From contig JANMDQ010000019.1 of assembly GCA_031376385.1 (NCBI GenBank), positions 18,341 to 82,340 on the forward strand: DNA of 64,000 bases, given 5' to 3'. The translations under genes and the position numbers were made by a program. A model generated the notes under the pieces. That model saw only the letters and a list, made by a program, of their open reading frames with translations, was not told the origin of the DNA and made no database searches. The stretch is from Aquisediminimonas sp031376385 (GTDB lineage Bacteria > Pseudomonadota > Alphaproteobacteria > Sphingomonadales > Sphingomonadaceae). Below are positions 49,450 to 58,265 of this stretch, in pieces. Positions within the stretch are counted from its first letter, which is position 1; every line of letters starts with the position of its first letter.

Positions 49450-49623
49450 ATGAAATTTGAACTGTACAAAGATAAAAAAGGTGAGTTCCGCTGGAGGCTC
49501 CGCCACAGCAACGGCAATATCCTCGCAACGTCAAGCGAGGGTTATAAGGCCAAAGCCTCTGCCTCAAAATGCATTGAAAATGTAAAAGCATCCGCAGATG
49601 CTCCGGTGACGGAGATTAAGTAA
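49450..49623 (+). CDS. YegP-like (DUF1508) small protein
   Basis: A 57-residue frame starting MKFELYKDKKGEFRWRLRHS and continuing with NGNILATSSEGYKAKASASKCIENVK matches the DUF1508/YegP repeat (FxLYKDxxGEFRWRLxxxNG...I...EGYxxKxxC...I). One repeat is present; E. coli YegP has two. It lies 36 nt after rnhA, with a GGGAGAG RBS 9 nt upstream of the ATG. Function unknown. Confidence 0.85.
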   Translation: MKFELYKDKKGEFRWRLRHSNGNILATSSEGYKAKASASKCIENVKASADAPVTEIK

Positions 49624-49684
49624 GGCAGCGTCGCGGGCGTATTGGGCGGAATGCTCAGTATATCGGGATCACATTTTCGTGAAT

Positions 49685-49768
49685 CGTCATTGCGAGAAGC
49701 AGAGCGACGAAGTAATCCAGACTGTGCGGCGTTGGCCTCTGGATTGCCGCGCTTCGCTCGCAATGACG
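49685..49768. repeat. Inverted repeat, CGTCATTGCGAG...CTCGCAATGACG
   Basis: CGTCATTGCGAGAAGCAGAG onward to GTAATCCAG (49685-49720) pairs with CTGGATTGCCGCGCTTCGCT ending CGCAATGACG (49737-49768). It is the most complete copy in the window of the family also seen at 23672, 33775 and 43640. It fills the gap between the YegP-like gene and the convergent oxidoreductase gene. Confidence 0.9.
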
Positions 49769-49774
49769 AAGCGC

Positions 49775-50902
49775 TCAAACGTCATCTAGCCGCACAAACC
49801 GTCCCGGCTTAAACTTGGCAGCGTCAATCCCAGCCACCATGCCGCCCACTGCGCGCCTTTCGATAAGCGCGGCACATAGTTTGGCCGCAGCAGGCGCAGT
49901 CTGGATGCCAAAGCCACCTTGCCCAGTGCACCAAAAGAAAGCCGGGTTAGCCGGATCATACCCATACACGGGCAGCCGATCAGGCGCGAAGCTGCGCAGC
50001 CCGGCCCAACGGCGTTCGACAGCCGCGACTTTCCAATCAACAACGCCAGCCAGCCGGTCAATGGCAAGCGCAACGTCCAGTTCCTCCGCCGCGACGTCGC
50101 CTGCGGCACAAGGCGTTTCGTCATGCGGGCTCAGCCATATCCGTCCGCCGGGTTCGGGCTTGAAATAGAAATCTCCACCGTGATGAATGACCAGCGGCAG
50201 AGTATCAGGCGCAGCAGGTGCCGTTCGCACCTGCGCCACGGTGCGCCGGTAAGGTTGATGCCGCAGTGGCTCTATGCCTGCCATGGTCGCAATCCGATCA
50301 GCCCAAGCGCCGCTCGCATTAACGATCAGGCGCGATTGAACTTGCTCCAAGCCAGCCGCAAGCGACCACACATCCGCCGTTTGCCAAATTGAAGTCACGG
50401 GAGATCTCAGCAGCATCGCCACTTCATTGCGGCGTGCACGGCGGAGATAAGCTTGGTGGAGCGCGCTCACGTCAATGTCTGAACAGTCCGTGCCGAAAAC
50501 GCCGATCGTCCAATTGGTATAAAGACCAGGAATTTTCGCTGTGACGGCATCGCGTTCTAACCAGTCCAAACGCACACCTTGGGCTGAAAAACGAGCGAGG
50601 AACGCCTGCATGGAAACACGGTCTGCTTCCTCCCCCAAATAAAGCACGCCGCGCGGCTTCAAAAGGCTAGCCTCGGCAAAACTGGGATCAGGGCGCGCCA
50701 GGAACGGTCCCGACGCGCTGGTCAGCGGTTGAACATCTGGTCCGCCGTAACATTCATCCCAAAAAGCAACGGACCGCCCCGTGGCATGATAGCCCGGCTG
50801 ATCTTCTGCCTCGATCAAGATAACTGACAGTCGCGGGTCAAGTTCTGCCGCGACGCTAGCCCCGGCGATACCTGCACCAATAATCGCGACGTCATAGATC
50901 AT
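49775..50902 (-). CDS. FAD-dependent oxidoreductase, DAO/DadA family
   Basis: The 375-residue protein has an N-terminal FAD-binding GAGIAGASVAAEL motif (about 9-21), a Rossmann acidic end (VILIEAEDQPG), VNASGAWADRI in the middle and GQGGFGIQTAPAAAKL near the C-terminus. These fit D-amino-acid dehydrogenases and glycine-oxidase-type enzymes. The substrate is not determinable. It overlaps the alpha/beta hydrolase gene by 4 nt. Confidence 0.85.
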   Translation of the reverse strand: MIYDVAIIGAGIAGASVAAELDPRLSVILIEAEDQPGYHATGRSVAFWDECYGGPDVQPLTSASGPFLARPDPSFAEASLLKPRGVLYLGEEADRVSMQAFLARFSAQGVRLDWLERDAVTAKIPGLYTNWTIGVFGTDCSDIDVSALHQAYLRRARRNEVAMLLRSPVTSIWQTADVWSLAAGLEQVQSRLIVNASGAWADRIATMAGIEPLRHQPYRRTVAQVRTAPAAPDTLPLVIHHGGDFYFKPEPGGRIWLSPHDETPCAAGDVAAEELDVALAIDRLAGVVDWKVAAVERRWAGLRSFAPDRLPVYGYDPANPAFFWCTGQGGFGIQTAPAAAKLCAALIERRAVGGMVAGIDAAKFKPGRFVRLDDV

Positions 50903-51846
50903 GGCGCGGGAACGGCTTCATTTAAGAAAGTGTCAATGACCGTGAGCGCCTCCGCCCGCACGCTGTCGACTTCGCGCAATATTTCATGTGCAACATCTGC
51001 GCTGAACATCTTCAACTGCGCGCCCGGTATCCGCGCCGCAAAATCCCGAATGGCTTGAGGTGAAACAAGCTGATCGCCGTCGGTTCCGATCAACAGCATG
51101 GGTATGCGAATGTCCTCCAAACGCTTACCTGCGGCGATCCATAGCGTTGATTGATATGCGGCGGCCAACCAGCGCAAACTGGGCGGCCCAAGCAGTAAGG
51201 CCGGGTTTTCCTCCCTCCACCAGAGCTCATCTTCATACCGCTCATTGTCATGGGTTAGAAAAGACCGACGGCGCACATTGGGCGCGCTTGGCCGTTCATT
51301 GCTCGGCCATGCCTTGCGCTCCGGTGCAATCGCCGCAACCAAGCGGACCGCCGCTGCCACCAGACTGACTGGCAAGGCCATTGTTTCAAAACCCAGCATC
51401 GGCGAGGAAAGGACTATCGCATCAGGATCAATGCCGCCCTCCATCAAGGTGCGGAGAACCAAATGCCCGCCCATACTATGACCAACGGCCAAATGTGGCC
51501 CCGGCGTGCGCGCCTTCCAGTCGGACCAAAACTCGGCAAGATCCGCCGTCCAGATCCCAAAATCTTCGATATGCCCCGTCGTTGGATCAGCCGCCAGCCG
51601 CCCGGAGCCACCCTGCCCGCGCCAATCAAAGCCAGTGACGGTCCAGCCCTGTGCATGCCAATGCGCTAAGGTCTCGAACCATTTCTCGATCATGTCCCCA
51701 CGCCCGGTTTGGAACAAGATAGAGCCACGCACTTGGCCAGATTGGGGCCACTCAAACACACGCAGTGGCCAGCCGTCCTTCGCAGGCTGCATTGTAAAGG
51801 AAGCGCCAGCCGGAATGGTGCGGCGATCAAAAAATGGCTGGGACAT
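50899..51846 (-). CDS. Alpha/beta hydrolase, lysophospholipase/monoacylglycerol-lipase type
   Basis: The 315-residue protein has the nucleophile elbow GHSMGG (near residue 128), VTGFDWRGQGGSG and a C-terminal LLIGTDGDQLVSPQAI segment giving the acid and DVAHEILRE giving the His. It resembles PldB-type serine hydrolases. It is divergent from cpaA with only about 50 nt between starts. Confidence 0.88.
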   Translation of the reverse strand: MSQPFFDRRTIPAGASFTMQPAKDGWPLRVFEWPQSGQVRGSILFQTGRGDMIEKWFETLAHWHAQGWTVTGFDWRGQGGSGRLAADPTTGHIEDFGIWTADLAEFWSDWKARTPGPHLAVGHSMGGHLVLRTLMEGGIDPDAIVLSSPMLGFETMALPVSLVAAAVRLVAAIAPERKAWPSNERPSAPNVRRRSFLTHDNERYEDELWWREENPALLLGPPSLRWLAAAYQSTLWIAAGKRLEDIRIPMLLIGTDGDQLVSPQAIRDFAARIPGAQLKMFSADVAHEILREVDSVRAEALTVIDTFLNEAVPAP

Positions 51847-51895
51847 GGGTCATGGTTACTTTTTGGTAAGTCATCCGCCTTAATGGCATAAAGCT

Positions 51896-52369
51896 ATGAC
51901 CAGTCAAATCATCCTCATCAGCTTGCTCGCAGCACTAGGTGCCGGGCTGATTTTCGCATCATATACCGACCTGCGCAGCCGCATAATCGAAAACTGGCTT
52001 AACTTTGCCATAGCAGCTGCGGCTCCGCTGTATTGGTGGGCGTCTGGCCTGTCGCTTTGGCCCGATGTGGCGATTCAGTTGGGCCTTGGTTTGGGCGTCG
52101 CGGCTATCTTCGCAGGCTTCTTTGCACTGGGTGCGATGGGCGGCGGAGACGTAAAACTGCTGGGTGCGCTCGCGCTTTGGTTCCCACCCATCCCGTTTTT
52201 GACGCTGTTAATCGTAATGTCGATTTTGGGCGGTATGCTGACCATCATCTTCTTGGTGCGCCATAAAATGGCTAAAAACCAAGGACAGCCTGAGATTCCG
52301 TATGGCGTTGCCATCTCTTTGGCGGGGCTTTTCGCAATATACGAACGATATCTTAACCATTTTGCGTGA
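51896..52369 (+). CDS. cpaA: Prepilin peptidase of the Tad system
   Basis: The 157-residue type IV prepilin peptidase has both catalytic aspartates of the A24 family: D25 in ASYTDLRSRIIENWLN and the Asp in AMGGGDVKLLGAL (near residue 83). It has about six membrane segments and the IPYGVAI motif. It cleaves Flp pilin and TadE/TadF leaders. It is the first gene of the pilus locus; no flp pilin gene fits in the short gaps on either side. Confidence 0.92.
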   Translation: MTSQIILISLLAALGAGLIFASYTDLRSRIIENWLNFAIAAAAPLYWWASGLSLWPDVAIQLGLGLGVAAIFAGFFALGAMGGGDVKLLGALALWFPPIPFLTLLIVMSILGGMLTIIFLVRHKMAKNQGQPEIPYGVAISLAGLFAIYERYLNHFA

Positions 52370-52428
52370 TGTGTCAGTCATTCAGTCATTCGATCGCTGA
52401 TTTTGCGATATGAAGGGGGTTCTGCATC

Positions 52429-53601
52429 ATGGATGCTAAAAAGATTGCTTTGCTTGTTGGTGCTTTGATTGTGGCGGGGATTACCGCCTTCATGGCCAAA
52501 TCAATGTTTGCCGCGCCTGCGGTGACTGCGGTTCAATCCGCGATTATGCCCACGCAGGATGGCCCAGAAATTCTGGTCGCCACGCGAACCCTGCCTGTGG
52601 GTACGATCATTGAGCCCGACAGCTTCCGCTTCCAGCCTTGGCCAGAAGAACTCATCGAGAATGCCTATTATGTGAAGGGTGAGATGGATGGCTCCACTCC
52701 ACTTGTGCCAGAAGGCCCAGCAGTGAGCGACGCGACGAAGCCTGCTGGCGAAGGTCAGCCTGCTGAACCTGCGAAACCGAGCGAGCCAACCGGCGCTGCC
52801 GCGCCAGCAGCTGCGTCAGCGGCTGCGCCTTCCGCGCCAACCGACCCATCAATGCTCGCTGGCATGGTCGTCCGTGTAGCGATCAGCGCTGGTCAGCCTC
52901 TCACCAAAGGCTCGCTTGTTCAGCCTGGTGATCGCGGGTTCCTAGCTGCAGCGCTCGGCCCAGGGATGCGTGCCATCTCAGTTCAGGTTGATGCACGCAC
53001 TGGTGTATCTGGTTTCATCTTTCCCGGTGACCGTGTGGACGTGGTACTTTCTCAGTCGGTTTCAACTCCCGGGTCAGAAGGCTCTGCGCTTCTCGCGGCT
53101 GAAACTATCGTCCGCAACGTCCGGGTGCTTGCCACCGATCAGCGGACAGTGCCTGAAGATGCAGAAGGCAAGCGTGAAGTGAAGACATTCTCCACCATCA
53201 CTCTTGAAGTTACACCGCGCCTTGCCGAAAAGGTCGCTGTTGCGCAGTCTATCGGCCAGATCACGCTCGCTTTGCGCTCCATTGCGGACAACACGGCTGA
53301 GCTGGAACGCGCCATTGCGTCTGGTGAAGTCAAAGTGCCCGATGGCAAGGATCCAAATGCTGAAAAGCGGATGTTGCTTCAGGTTGCGTCACGCCCCATC
53401 GATACTGACCCTACCTTTGTGGTTGGTGCTGATGTGTCGCGCTTCCAACGTCGGACTGTGCCTGTTGCAAAGGCCCAAATCTCGAGCAGCTATGCACCTC
53501 GCTCTTCCAATCCCTACTCACCAGAGGCAGCCCAACAAGGACCAGTGGTCCGGGTAGCTCGCGGCAACAACGTGACCGTCGTTCCGGTCGGGAGTAAGTA
53601 A
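52429..53601 (+). CDS. cpaB: Flp pilus assembly protein CpaB (RcpC)
   Basis: The 390-residue protein has an N-terminal membrane segment (IALLVGALIVAGITAFMAKSMF), then SAF-type periplasmic domain (ILVATRTLPVGTIIEPDSFRFQPWPEELI) and the RcpC-like region (GFLAAALGPGMRAISVQVDARTGVSGFIFPGDRVDVVL). A long Ala/Pro-rich stretch (about residues 100-142) interrupts the SAF region. It supports the outer-membrane secretin. Confidence 0.92.
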   Translation: MDAKKIALLVGALIVAGITAFMAKSMFAAPAVTAVQSAIMPTQDGPEILVATRTLPVGTIIEPDSFRFQPWPEELIENAYYVKGEMDGSTPLVPEGPAVSDATKPAGEGQPAEPAKPSEPTGAAAPAAASAAAPSAPTDPSMLAGMVVRVAISAGQPLTKGSLVQPGDRGFLAAALGPGMRAISVQVDARTGVSGFIFPGDRVDVVLSQSVSTPGSEGSALLAAETIVRNVRVLATDQRTVPEDAEGKREVKTFSTITLEVTPRLAEKVAVAQSIGQITLALRSIADNTAELERAIASGEVKVPDGKDPNAEKRMLLQVASRPIDTDPTFVVGADVSRFQRRTVPVAKAQISSSYAPRSSNPYSPEAAQQGPVVRVARGNNVTVVPVGSK

Positions 53602-53602
53602 G

Positions 53603-55255
53603 ATGAAAGCCTCAATCATGCTTCGTTTCGCGTCTCTGGCCTCAGTGATCGCCGCATCGCTGGCCCTGACAATGGCACCTGCCTCAGCCGCGCCTGTCAA
53701 AAAGGCAAAGCCTGCTGTAAAGGTCACTCGCGCTGTTAATCCCCCCGTTGGCACATTCCGCCCCAGCGGCGAAGTCGCCCTATCGGTTGGTCGCGGCCAG
53801 CTTGTGAATTTGTCATCGCCGATCACAGACGTATTCGTTTCCAACGAAACAGTTGCCGATGTGCAGGTGAAATCGCCAACTCAAATCTATGTCTTTGCCA
53901 GAAAACCTGGTGAAGCGTCCATCTATGCCACGACAGCTGGCGGGACTGTGGTCTATTCAACCAACGTCCGCGTTGGGCAGAATGTGAACACGGTGGATGC
54001 GATGCTGAAACTGGCAATGCCAGAAGCCGCAATCCAATCAACCACAATGAATGGCTTGGTTCTTCTCACAGGCACCGTAAAGTCGCCTGACGACTCCGCA
54101 GAGGCTCAGCGTTTGGTCGAAGCCTTTGTTGGTGTGGAGACCAAGGTGGTTAGCCGCCTGCGGACCGCAACTCCCCTACAAGTCAGCCTTCAAGTGAAGA
54201 TTGCGGAAGTGAACCGGTCGCTGCTGAAGGAATTTGGCAGCAATCTGACCACGCGTGACAATACCAACGGTTTCAACGTTGGCATCGCGCAAGGGCGCAA
54301 CTTCGGGACGATCAAAGATTTCGACACAAGCGCTTTTCCAAAGCTCGACGCGTCATCAACCTTTGGTTTGCCGCCAGGCACGATCAGTCTGCCATTTGAT
54401 CCTCGCACGGGACAGTTCATCACCGGCGGGACAACCTATGACCTCGCCCGATTGGGCTTGGGCGCTGGAAAGACCGCCATTGGCCTTGCTGGAAAGCTAT
54501 TCGGGCTCGACGTCGCTGCGGCCCTTGATATGGCCGAAAGTGAAGGTTTGCTGACAACGCTTGCGCAGCCAACACTGACGGCACTGTCTGGCGAAACCGC
54601 AACATTTCTTGCGGGCGGAGAAATCCCGATCCCACTGAGCACTGGGCTTGGCCAAGTTTCAGTCGAATATAAGCAATATGGGGTCAGTCTCGCGTTTACG
54701 CCAATTGTTCTGGACAATGGCCGCATTTCGATGCGCGTCCGTCCAGAGGTGTCAGAGCTGACCAACGAAGGCGCTGTAACTCTCAACGGCTTCTCAGTCC
54801 CCGGTATTTCAACGCGGCGGACAGAAACGACGGTTGAACTGGGTTCGGGGCAATCCTTCATGATTGCCGGACTGATGCGCAACAATAATAGTGGCACGGT
54901 AAACCGCACGCCTGGTGCTGGCAGCGTTCCTGTTCTTGGCGCCCTGTTCCGATCACAAAGCTTCCGTCGCAATGAGACTGAGCTTGTCATCATCGTGACG
55001 CCCTATTTGGTGAAGCCCGTGAATGCGAACGAAATTGCCCTGCCAACAGACGGATATAAAGCGTCAACTGATGTAGAGCGTATTTTGCTCGGCAAGATGG
55101 AATCGAGCAAAGGCGATCCTCGCCCCGTGCCGACGATGGCACCGCCAGCACGCGCCGTTTCACCCGGCATGACTGGCGCAGCCGTCGCCCCGGAAAAATC
55201 TGGCAAACGCAAAGATAGCAAAGTCGCAGCCGCACCCGGCTTCGGCGGCAACTGA
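53603..55255 (+). CDS. cpaC: Tad pilus secretin CpaC (RcpA)
   Basis: The 550-residue protein has a signal peptide (ending AMAPASAA-like, about residue 29), a BON/N-terminal secretin domain (INVRVG-type block: NVNTVDAMLKLAMPEAAIQSTTMNGLVLLTGTVKS), and the C-terminal secretin core (AQPTLTALSGETATFLAGGEIPIP; RPEVSELTNEGAV; PVLGALFRSQSFRRNETELVIIVTPYLVKP). It forms the outer-membrane pore of the pilus. Confidence 0.95.
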   Translation: MKASIMLRFASLASVIAASLALTMAPASAAPVKKAKPAVKVTRAVNPPVGTFRPSGEVALSVGRGQLVNLSSPITDVFVSNETVADVQVKSPTQIYVFARKPGEASIYATTAGGTVVYSTNVRVGQNVNTVDAMLKLAMPEAAIQSTTMNGLVLLTGTVKSPDDSAEAQRLVEAFVGVETKVVSRLRTATPLQVSLQVKIAEVNRSLLKEFGSNLTTRDNTNGFNVGIAQGRNFGTIKDFDTSAFPKLDASSTFGLPPGTISLPFDPRTGQFITGGTTYDLARLGLGAGKTAIGLAGKLFGLDVAAALDMAESEGLLTTLAQPTLTALSGETATFLAGGEIPIPLSTGLGQVSVEYKQYGVSLAFTPIVLDNGRISMRVRPEVSELTNEGAVTLNGFSVPGISTRRTETTVELGSGQSFMIAGLMRNNNSGTVNRTPGAGSVPVLGALFRSQSFRRNETELVIIVTPYLVKPVNANEIALPTDGYKASTDVERILLGKMESSKGDPRPVPTMAPPARAVSPGMTGAAVAPEKSGKRKDSKVAAAPGFGGN

Positions 55256-55275
55256 ACGATCCAAGGAGAAAGACG

Positions 55276-55911
55276 ATGAACACACGGACTCTAACAACCT
55301 TGATCGCTCTTGGGATCAGCGTCAGCGCCTGTGGCGGCACCGGTAGTCGCGGCCTCGAATCGGTTCACCAGCCAGTGGTCGCCCGCGCAGACTATGCATT
55401 TGATGTTTCCACCGCCTCACAAGGTCTGGCAGCAGGCGACGCCGCCCGCCTTTCCGGCTGGTTCGACGCGCTCCAGCTGGGATATGGTGACAAGGTCTCC
55501 GTCGATCTTGGCGGCAACTATAATGATGGCGAAGCGCGCGGAGTTATTGGCTCTATTGCAGCACGCTACGGCCTTCTTCTCGAAGATTTGCCACCAGCCC
55601 TCAGCGGCGATGTTGCCCCTGGCGGAGCTCGCGTTATCGTGAGCCGTCTTAAGGCCACTGTGCCGTCATGCCCAAATTGGAAAGGCAGCAGCGACCCGAA
55701 TTTTGGCAACAAGACGTCTCCAAATTATGGCTGCGCGACCAACACCAACCTGGCAGCAATGATTGCCAACCCGGAAGATCTGGTACGCGGCGCTTCAGCC
55801 ACTGGCACAACCGATGCTGCCACCGCTGGCAAAGGCGTCAATCTTTATCGCAGCCAAAAGCCTACGGGCGAAGGCGGTCTAAAAACTGAATCTGTTGGAG
55901 GTGCCAAATAA
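55276..55911 (+). CDS. cpaD: CpaD-like pilus lipoprotein
   Basis: The 211-residue protein has a lipoprotein signal (TLTTLIALGISVSACGG; Cys at about 17) and CpaD-family features: YAFDVSTASQGLAAGDAARLSGWFDAL, GDKVSVDLGG, VIVSRLKATVPSCPNWKG and NYGCATNTNLAAMIANPEDLVRG. It is a periplasmic or outer-membrane accessory of the Tad secretin. It overlaps cpaE by one base. Confidence 0.9.
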   Translation: MNTRTLTTLIALGISVSACGGTGSRGLESVHQPVVARADYAFDVSTASQGLAAGDAARLSGWFDALQLGYGDKVSVDLGGNYNDGEARGVIGSIAARYGLLLEDLPPALSGDVAPGGARVIVSRLKATVPSCPNWKGSSDPNFGNKTSPNYGCATNTNLAAMIANPEDLVRGASATGTTDAATAGKGVNLYRSQKPTGEGGLKTESVGGAK

Positions 55912-57248
55912 TGAACGCCCCTTGGTCTCCATCTCGCAGCGGCGCTGGCCCGCGTGAACCGTTCGCAGCATTTGTCTGCGACGAAATTACGTCCGGATCG
56001 GTCAAGGCCGTGTGCACGGAAATGGGCTGGTCCCCCGACAAAGTGAATAAAGGCGGTCTGCGCAATGCAGTTCAGTCATTGTCTGTCAGTGCCAGCCCCA
56101 ACATCCTCTTCGTCGATTTGTCGGAATCAGGGGATCCCCTGAACGATATCAACGCACTGGCCGAAGTCTGCGAACCTGGCACGATTGTGATCGCTTCCGG
56201 CGAAGTGAATGACGTGCGCCTTTATCGCGACCTAGTGGCCAGCGGGATTCAGGACTATCTTCTGAAGCCATTTTCGGCGGATCAATTGCGCGACTCCATC
56301 TCGCATGCTCAGGCGGTCATTAGCGCGCCTAAGGTGCATGACTCGTCGGCGGAGCGTCCGCATTTGTCTGTGGCCGTTGTCGGTGCACGCGGCGGTGTTG
56401 GGGCTTCCACTATTTCGACATCGCTTGCCTGGTTGTTTGGGGCCAAATGGTCACGATCAACCGCGCTGCTAGACCTTGACGTTCACTTCGGGACGGGTGC
56501 CTTGTGTCTTGACCTTGAGCCTGGTCGCGGATTGACCGATGCCATCGAAAATCCAAGCCGAATTGACGGCCTTTTCATTGAACGTGCCATGGTGCGAGCA
56601 AGTGAAAATCTGTCAATTCTGTCTGCAGAAGCACCCATTCACCAGCCAATGCTGACTGACGGTGGTGCCTTCTATCAATTGCAAGAAGAAATGCGCGCAA
56701 CCTTTGAATGCACAATCGTTGATTTACCGCGCGCGATGATCATCGCTCATCCGCATTTGGTAAATGATTTGCAAGCTGTCGTGGTCGTTTCTGAACTTAC
56801 CTTGGCCGGTGCGCGCGACACGATCCGCATCCTGTCTTGGCTTAAATCCAACGCCCCGCAGTCAACGGTGCTGCTGGCCATCAACCGCGTCGGCCCGAAT
56901 GGATCGCACGAGTTAACGCAGAAAGATTTCGAATCTTCTGTGGAACGCAAAGTTGATGTGGTCATTCCAGCCGACCAGAAAACAGCCAGTCAGGCCGCTA
57001 AACTTGGCAAAACTATGGCTGAAATGGCAAAGAGCACCAAAGTAGGGTCCGTTCTCACTGACCTCGCAGGGCGCCTGTTGGCTGTTGTCGAAGAAGCAGA
57101 GGCGGAAGTCGTCACCAAAGGCAGTAAGAGCGGCAAAGCCCCCAAAATGTCTCTGGCATCCAAATTTTCTGGTTTCAAGGCGATGCTGCCGTCACGCGGC
57201 AAAGCAAAAGATGAAGCCGAAAAACCTGCTGAAACGGCTTCTGTCTGA
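55911..57248 (+). CDS. cpaE: CpaE, ParA/MinD-like ATPase of the Tad system
   Basis: The 445-residue protein has an N-terminal receiver-like domain (ILFVDLSESGDPLNDINAL; SGIQDYLLKPFSADQL) and a ParA/MinD-like ATPase domain with deviant Walker A GARGGVGASTIS (near residue 160) and ALLDLDVHFGTGALCLDL. It localises pilus assembly at the pole. It is followed after 18 nt by tadB; the cpaF motor gene that normally lies between them is absent. Confidence 0.93.
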   Translation: MNAPWSPSRSGAGPREPFAAFVCDEITSGSVKAVCTEMGWSPDKVNKGGLRNAVQSLSVSASPNILFVDLSESGDPLNDINALAEVCEPGTIVIASGEVNDVRLYRDLVASGIQDYLLKPFSADQLRDSISHAQAVISAPKVHDSSAERPHLSVAVVGARGGVGASTISTSLAWLFGAKWSRSTALLDLDVHFGTGALCLDLEPGRGLTDAIENPSRIDGLFIERAMVRASENLSILSAEAPIHQPMLTDGGAFYQLQEEMRATFECTIVDLPRAMIIAHPHLVNDLQAVVVVSELTLAGARDTIRILSWLKSNAPQSTVLLAINRVGPNGSHELTQKDFESSVERKVDVVIPADQKTASQAAKLGKTMAEMAKSTKVGSVLTDLAGRLLAVVEEAEAEVVTKGSKSGKAPKMSLASKFSGFKAMLPSRGKAKDEAEKPAETASV

Positions 57249-57266
57249 AGCCATTCCTGACGGAAT

Positions 57267-58247
57267 TTGACAATGGATATGACGCAGATTGCAATATTGA
57301 TGGGCGGAGTGTTTCTAACACTTTCGTGCTTTATCTTTGCCTTTTCTGGCCCCGATGCGGGCAAGGCGCAGTCACGTCGTCTCAGCTTCATCAAGGAACG
57401 CCATCAGACAGGTGCAGCCGCCACGATTGAAACACAACTGCGCAAGGTTAACGCCAATCGCAACCAAACTCTGGAAGGGATGGCGCAGCGCTTCATTCCC
57501 AACCCGACTTTGCTGGCTTTTCGCCTTGTGCGGACGGGCAAAAGCTGGTCGCTAGGGTCTTACATGGCAAGCTGTGTCGCACTGTTCGTTGGCGTTGCAA
57601 CTGCGGTATTTGCGGTGGGAATGCCGATCTATTTGGCGCTACCTGTCGGGCTGTTCGTTGGCTTTGGCCTGCCCCACTATATCGTGGGGTTCCTCATCAA
57701 TCGGCGCATCAAAAAATTCAACAAAAACTTTCCCGATGCCATTGAACTGATGGTCCGGGGTTTGCGCTCTGGCCTTCCCATTTCGGAAACATTGTCAGTG
57801 GTGGGCGCGGAATTGCAGGGGCCAATTGGTGAAGAGTTCCGTTTTGTGGGCGACAAAATCCGCATTGGTAAAACAATGGAAATGGCGCTTGGTGAAACGG
57901 CTGATAAAATTGGTACGCCGGAAGTACAATTCTTTTGCATCACCCTTGCCATTCAGCGTGAAACAGGCGGCAACTTGGCAGAAACACTCTCTAACTTGGC
58001 AGACGTATTACGCAAGCGTGCCCAAATGAAATTGAAAATCAACGCCATGTCATCGGAATCAAAAGCATCGGCATACATCATCGGCTCACTCCCATTCATG
58101 GTGTTTGCCACCATTTATACGATCAACTCGAAGTATATGGGCCAGTTCTTCACCGATCCTCGTCTCATAGCTCTTGGTCTGGGCGGCATGGTGTGGATGG
58201 GCATTGGTGCCTTCGTGATGGCCAAAATGATCAATTTTGAAATCTGA
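57267..58247 (+). CDS. tadB: Tad inner-membrane platform protein TadB
   Basis: The 326-residue type II secretion F-domain protein has membrane segments around residues 8-26, 95-140 and 270-326, and the GspF-like core IELMVRGLRSGLPISETLSVVGAELQGPIGEEF and FFCITLAIQRETGGNLAETLSNLADVLR. It forms the inner-membrane platform with TadC that would be driven by the CpaF ATPase. Confidence 0.93.
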   Translation: MTMDMTQIAILMGGVFLTLSCFIFAFSGPDAGKAQSRRLSFIKERHQTGAAATIETQLRKVNANRNQTLEGMAQRFIPNPTLLAFRLVRTGKSWSLGSYMASCVALFVGVATAVFAVGMPIYLALPVGLFVGFGLPHYIVGFLINRRIKKFNKNFPDAIELMVRGLRSGLPISETLSVVGAELQGPIGEEFRFVGDKIRIGKTMEMALGETADKIGTPEVQFFCITLAIQRETGGNLAETLSNLADVLRKRAQMKLKINAMSSESKASAYIIGSLPFMVFATIYTINSKYMGQFFTDPRLIALGLGGMVWMGIGAFVMAKMINFEI

Positions 58248-58265
58248 TTGGGAACGGAAAAGTAC

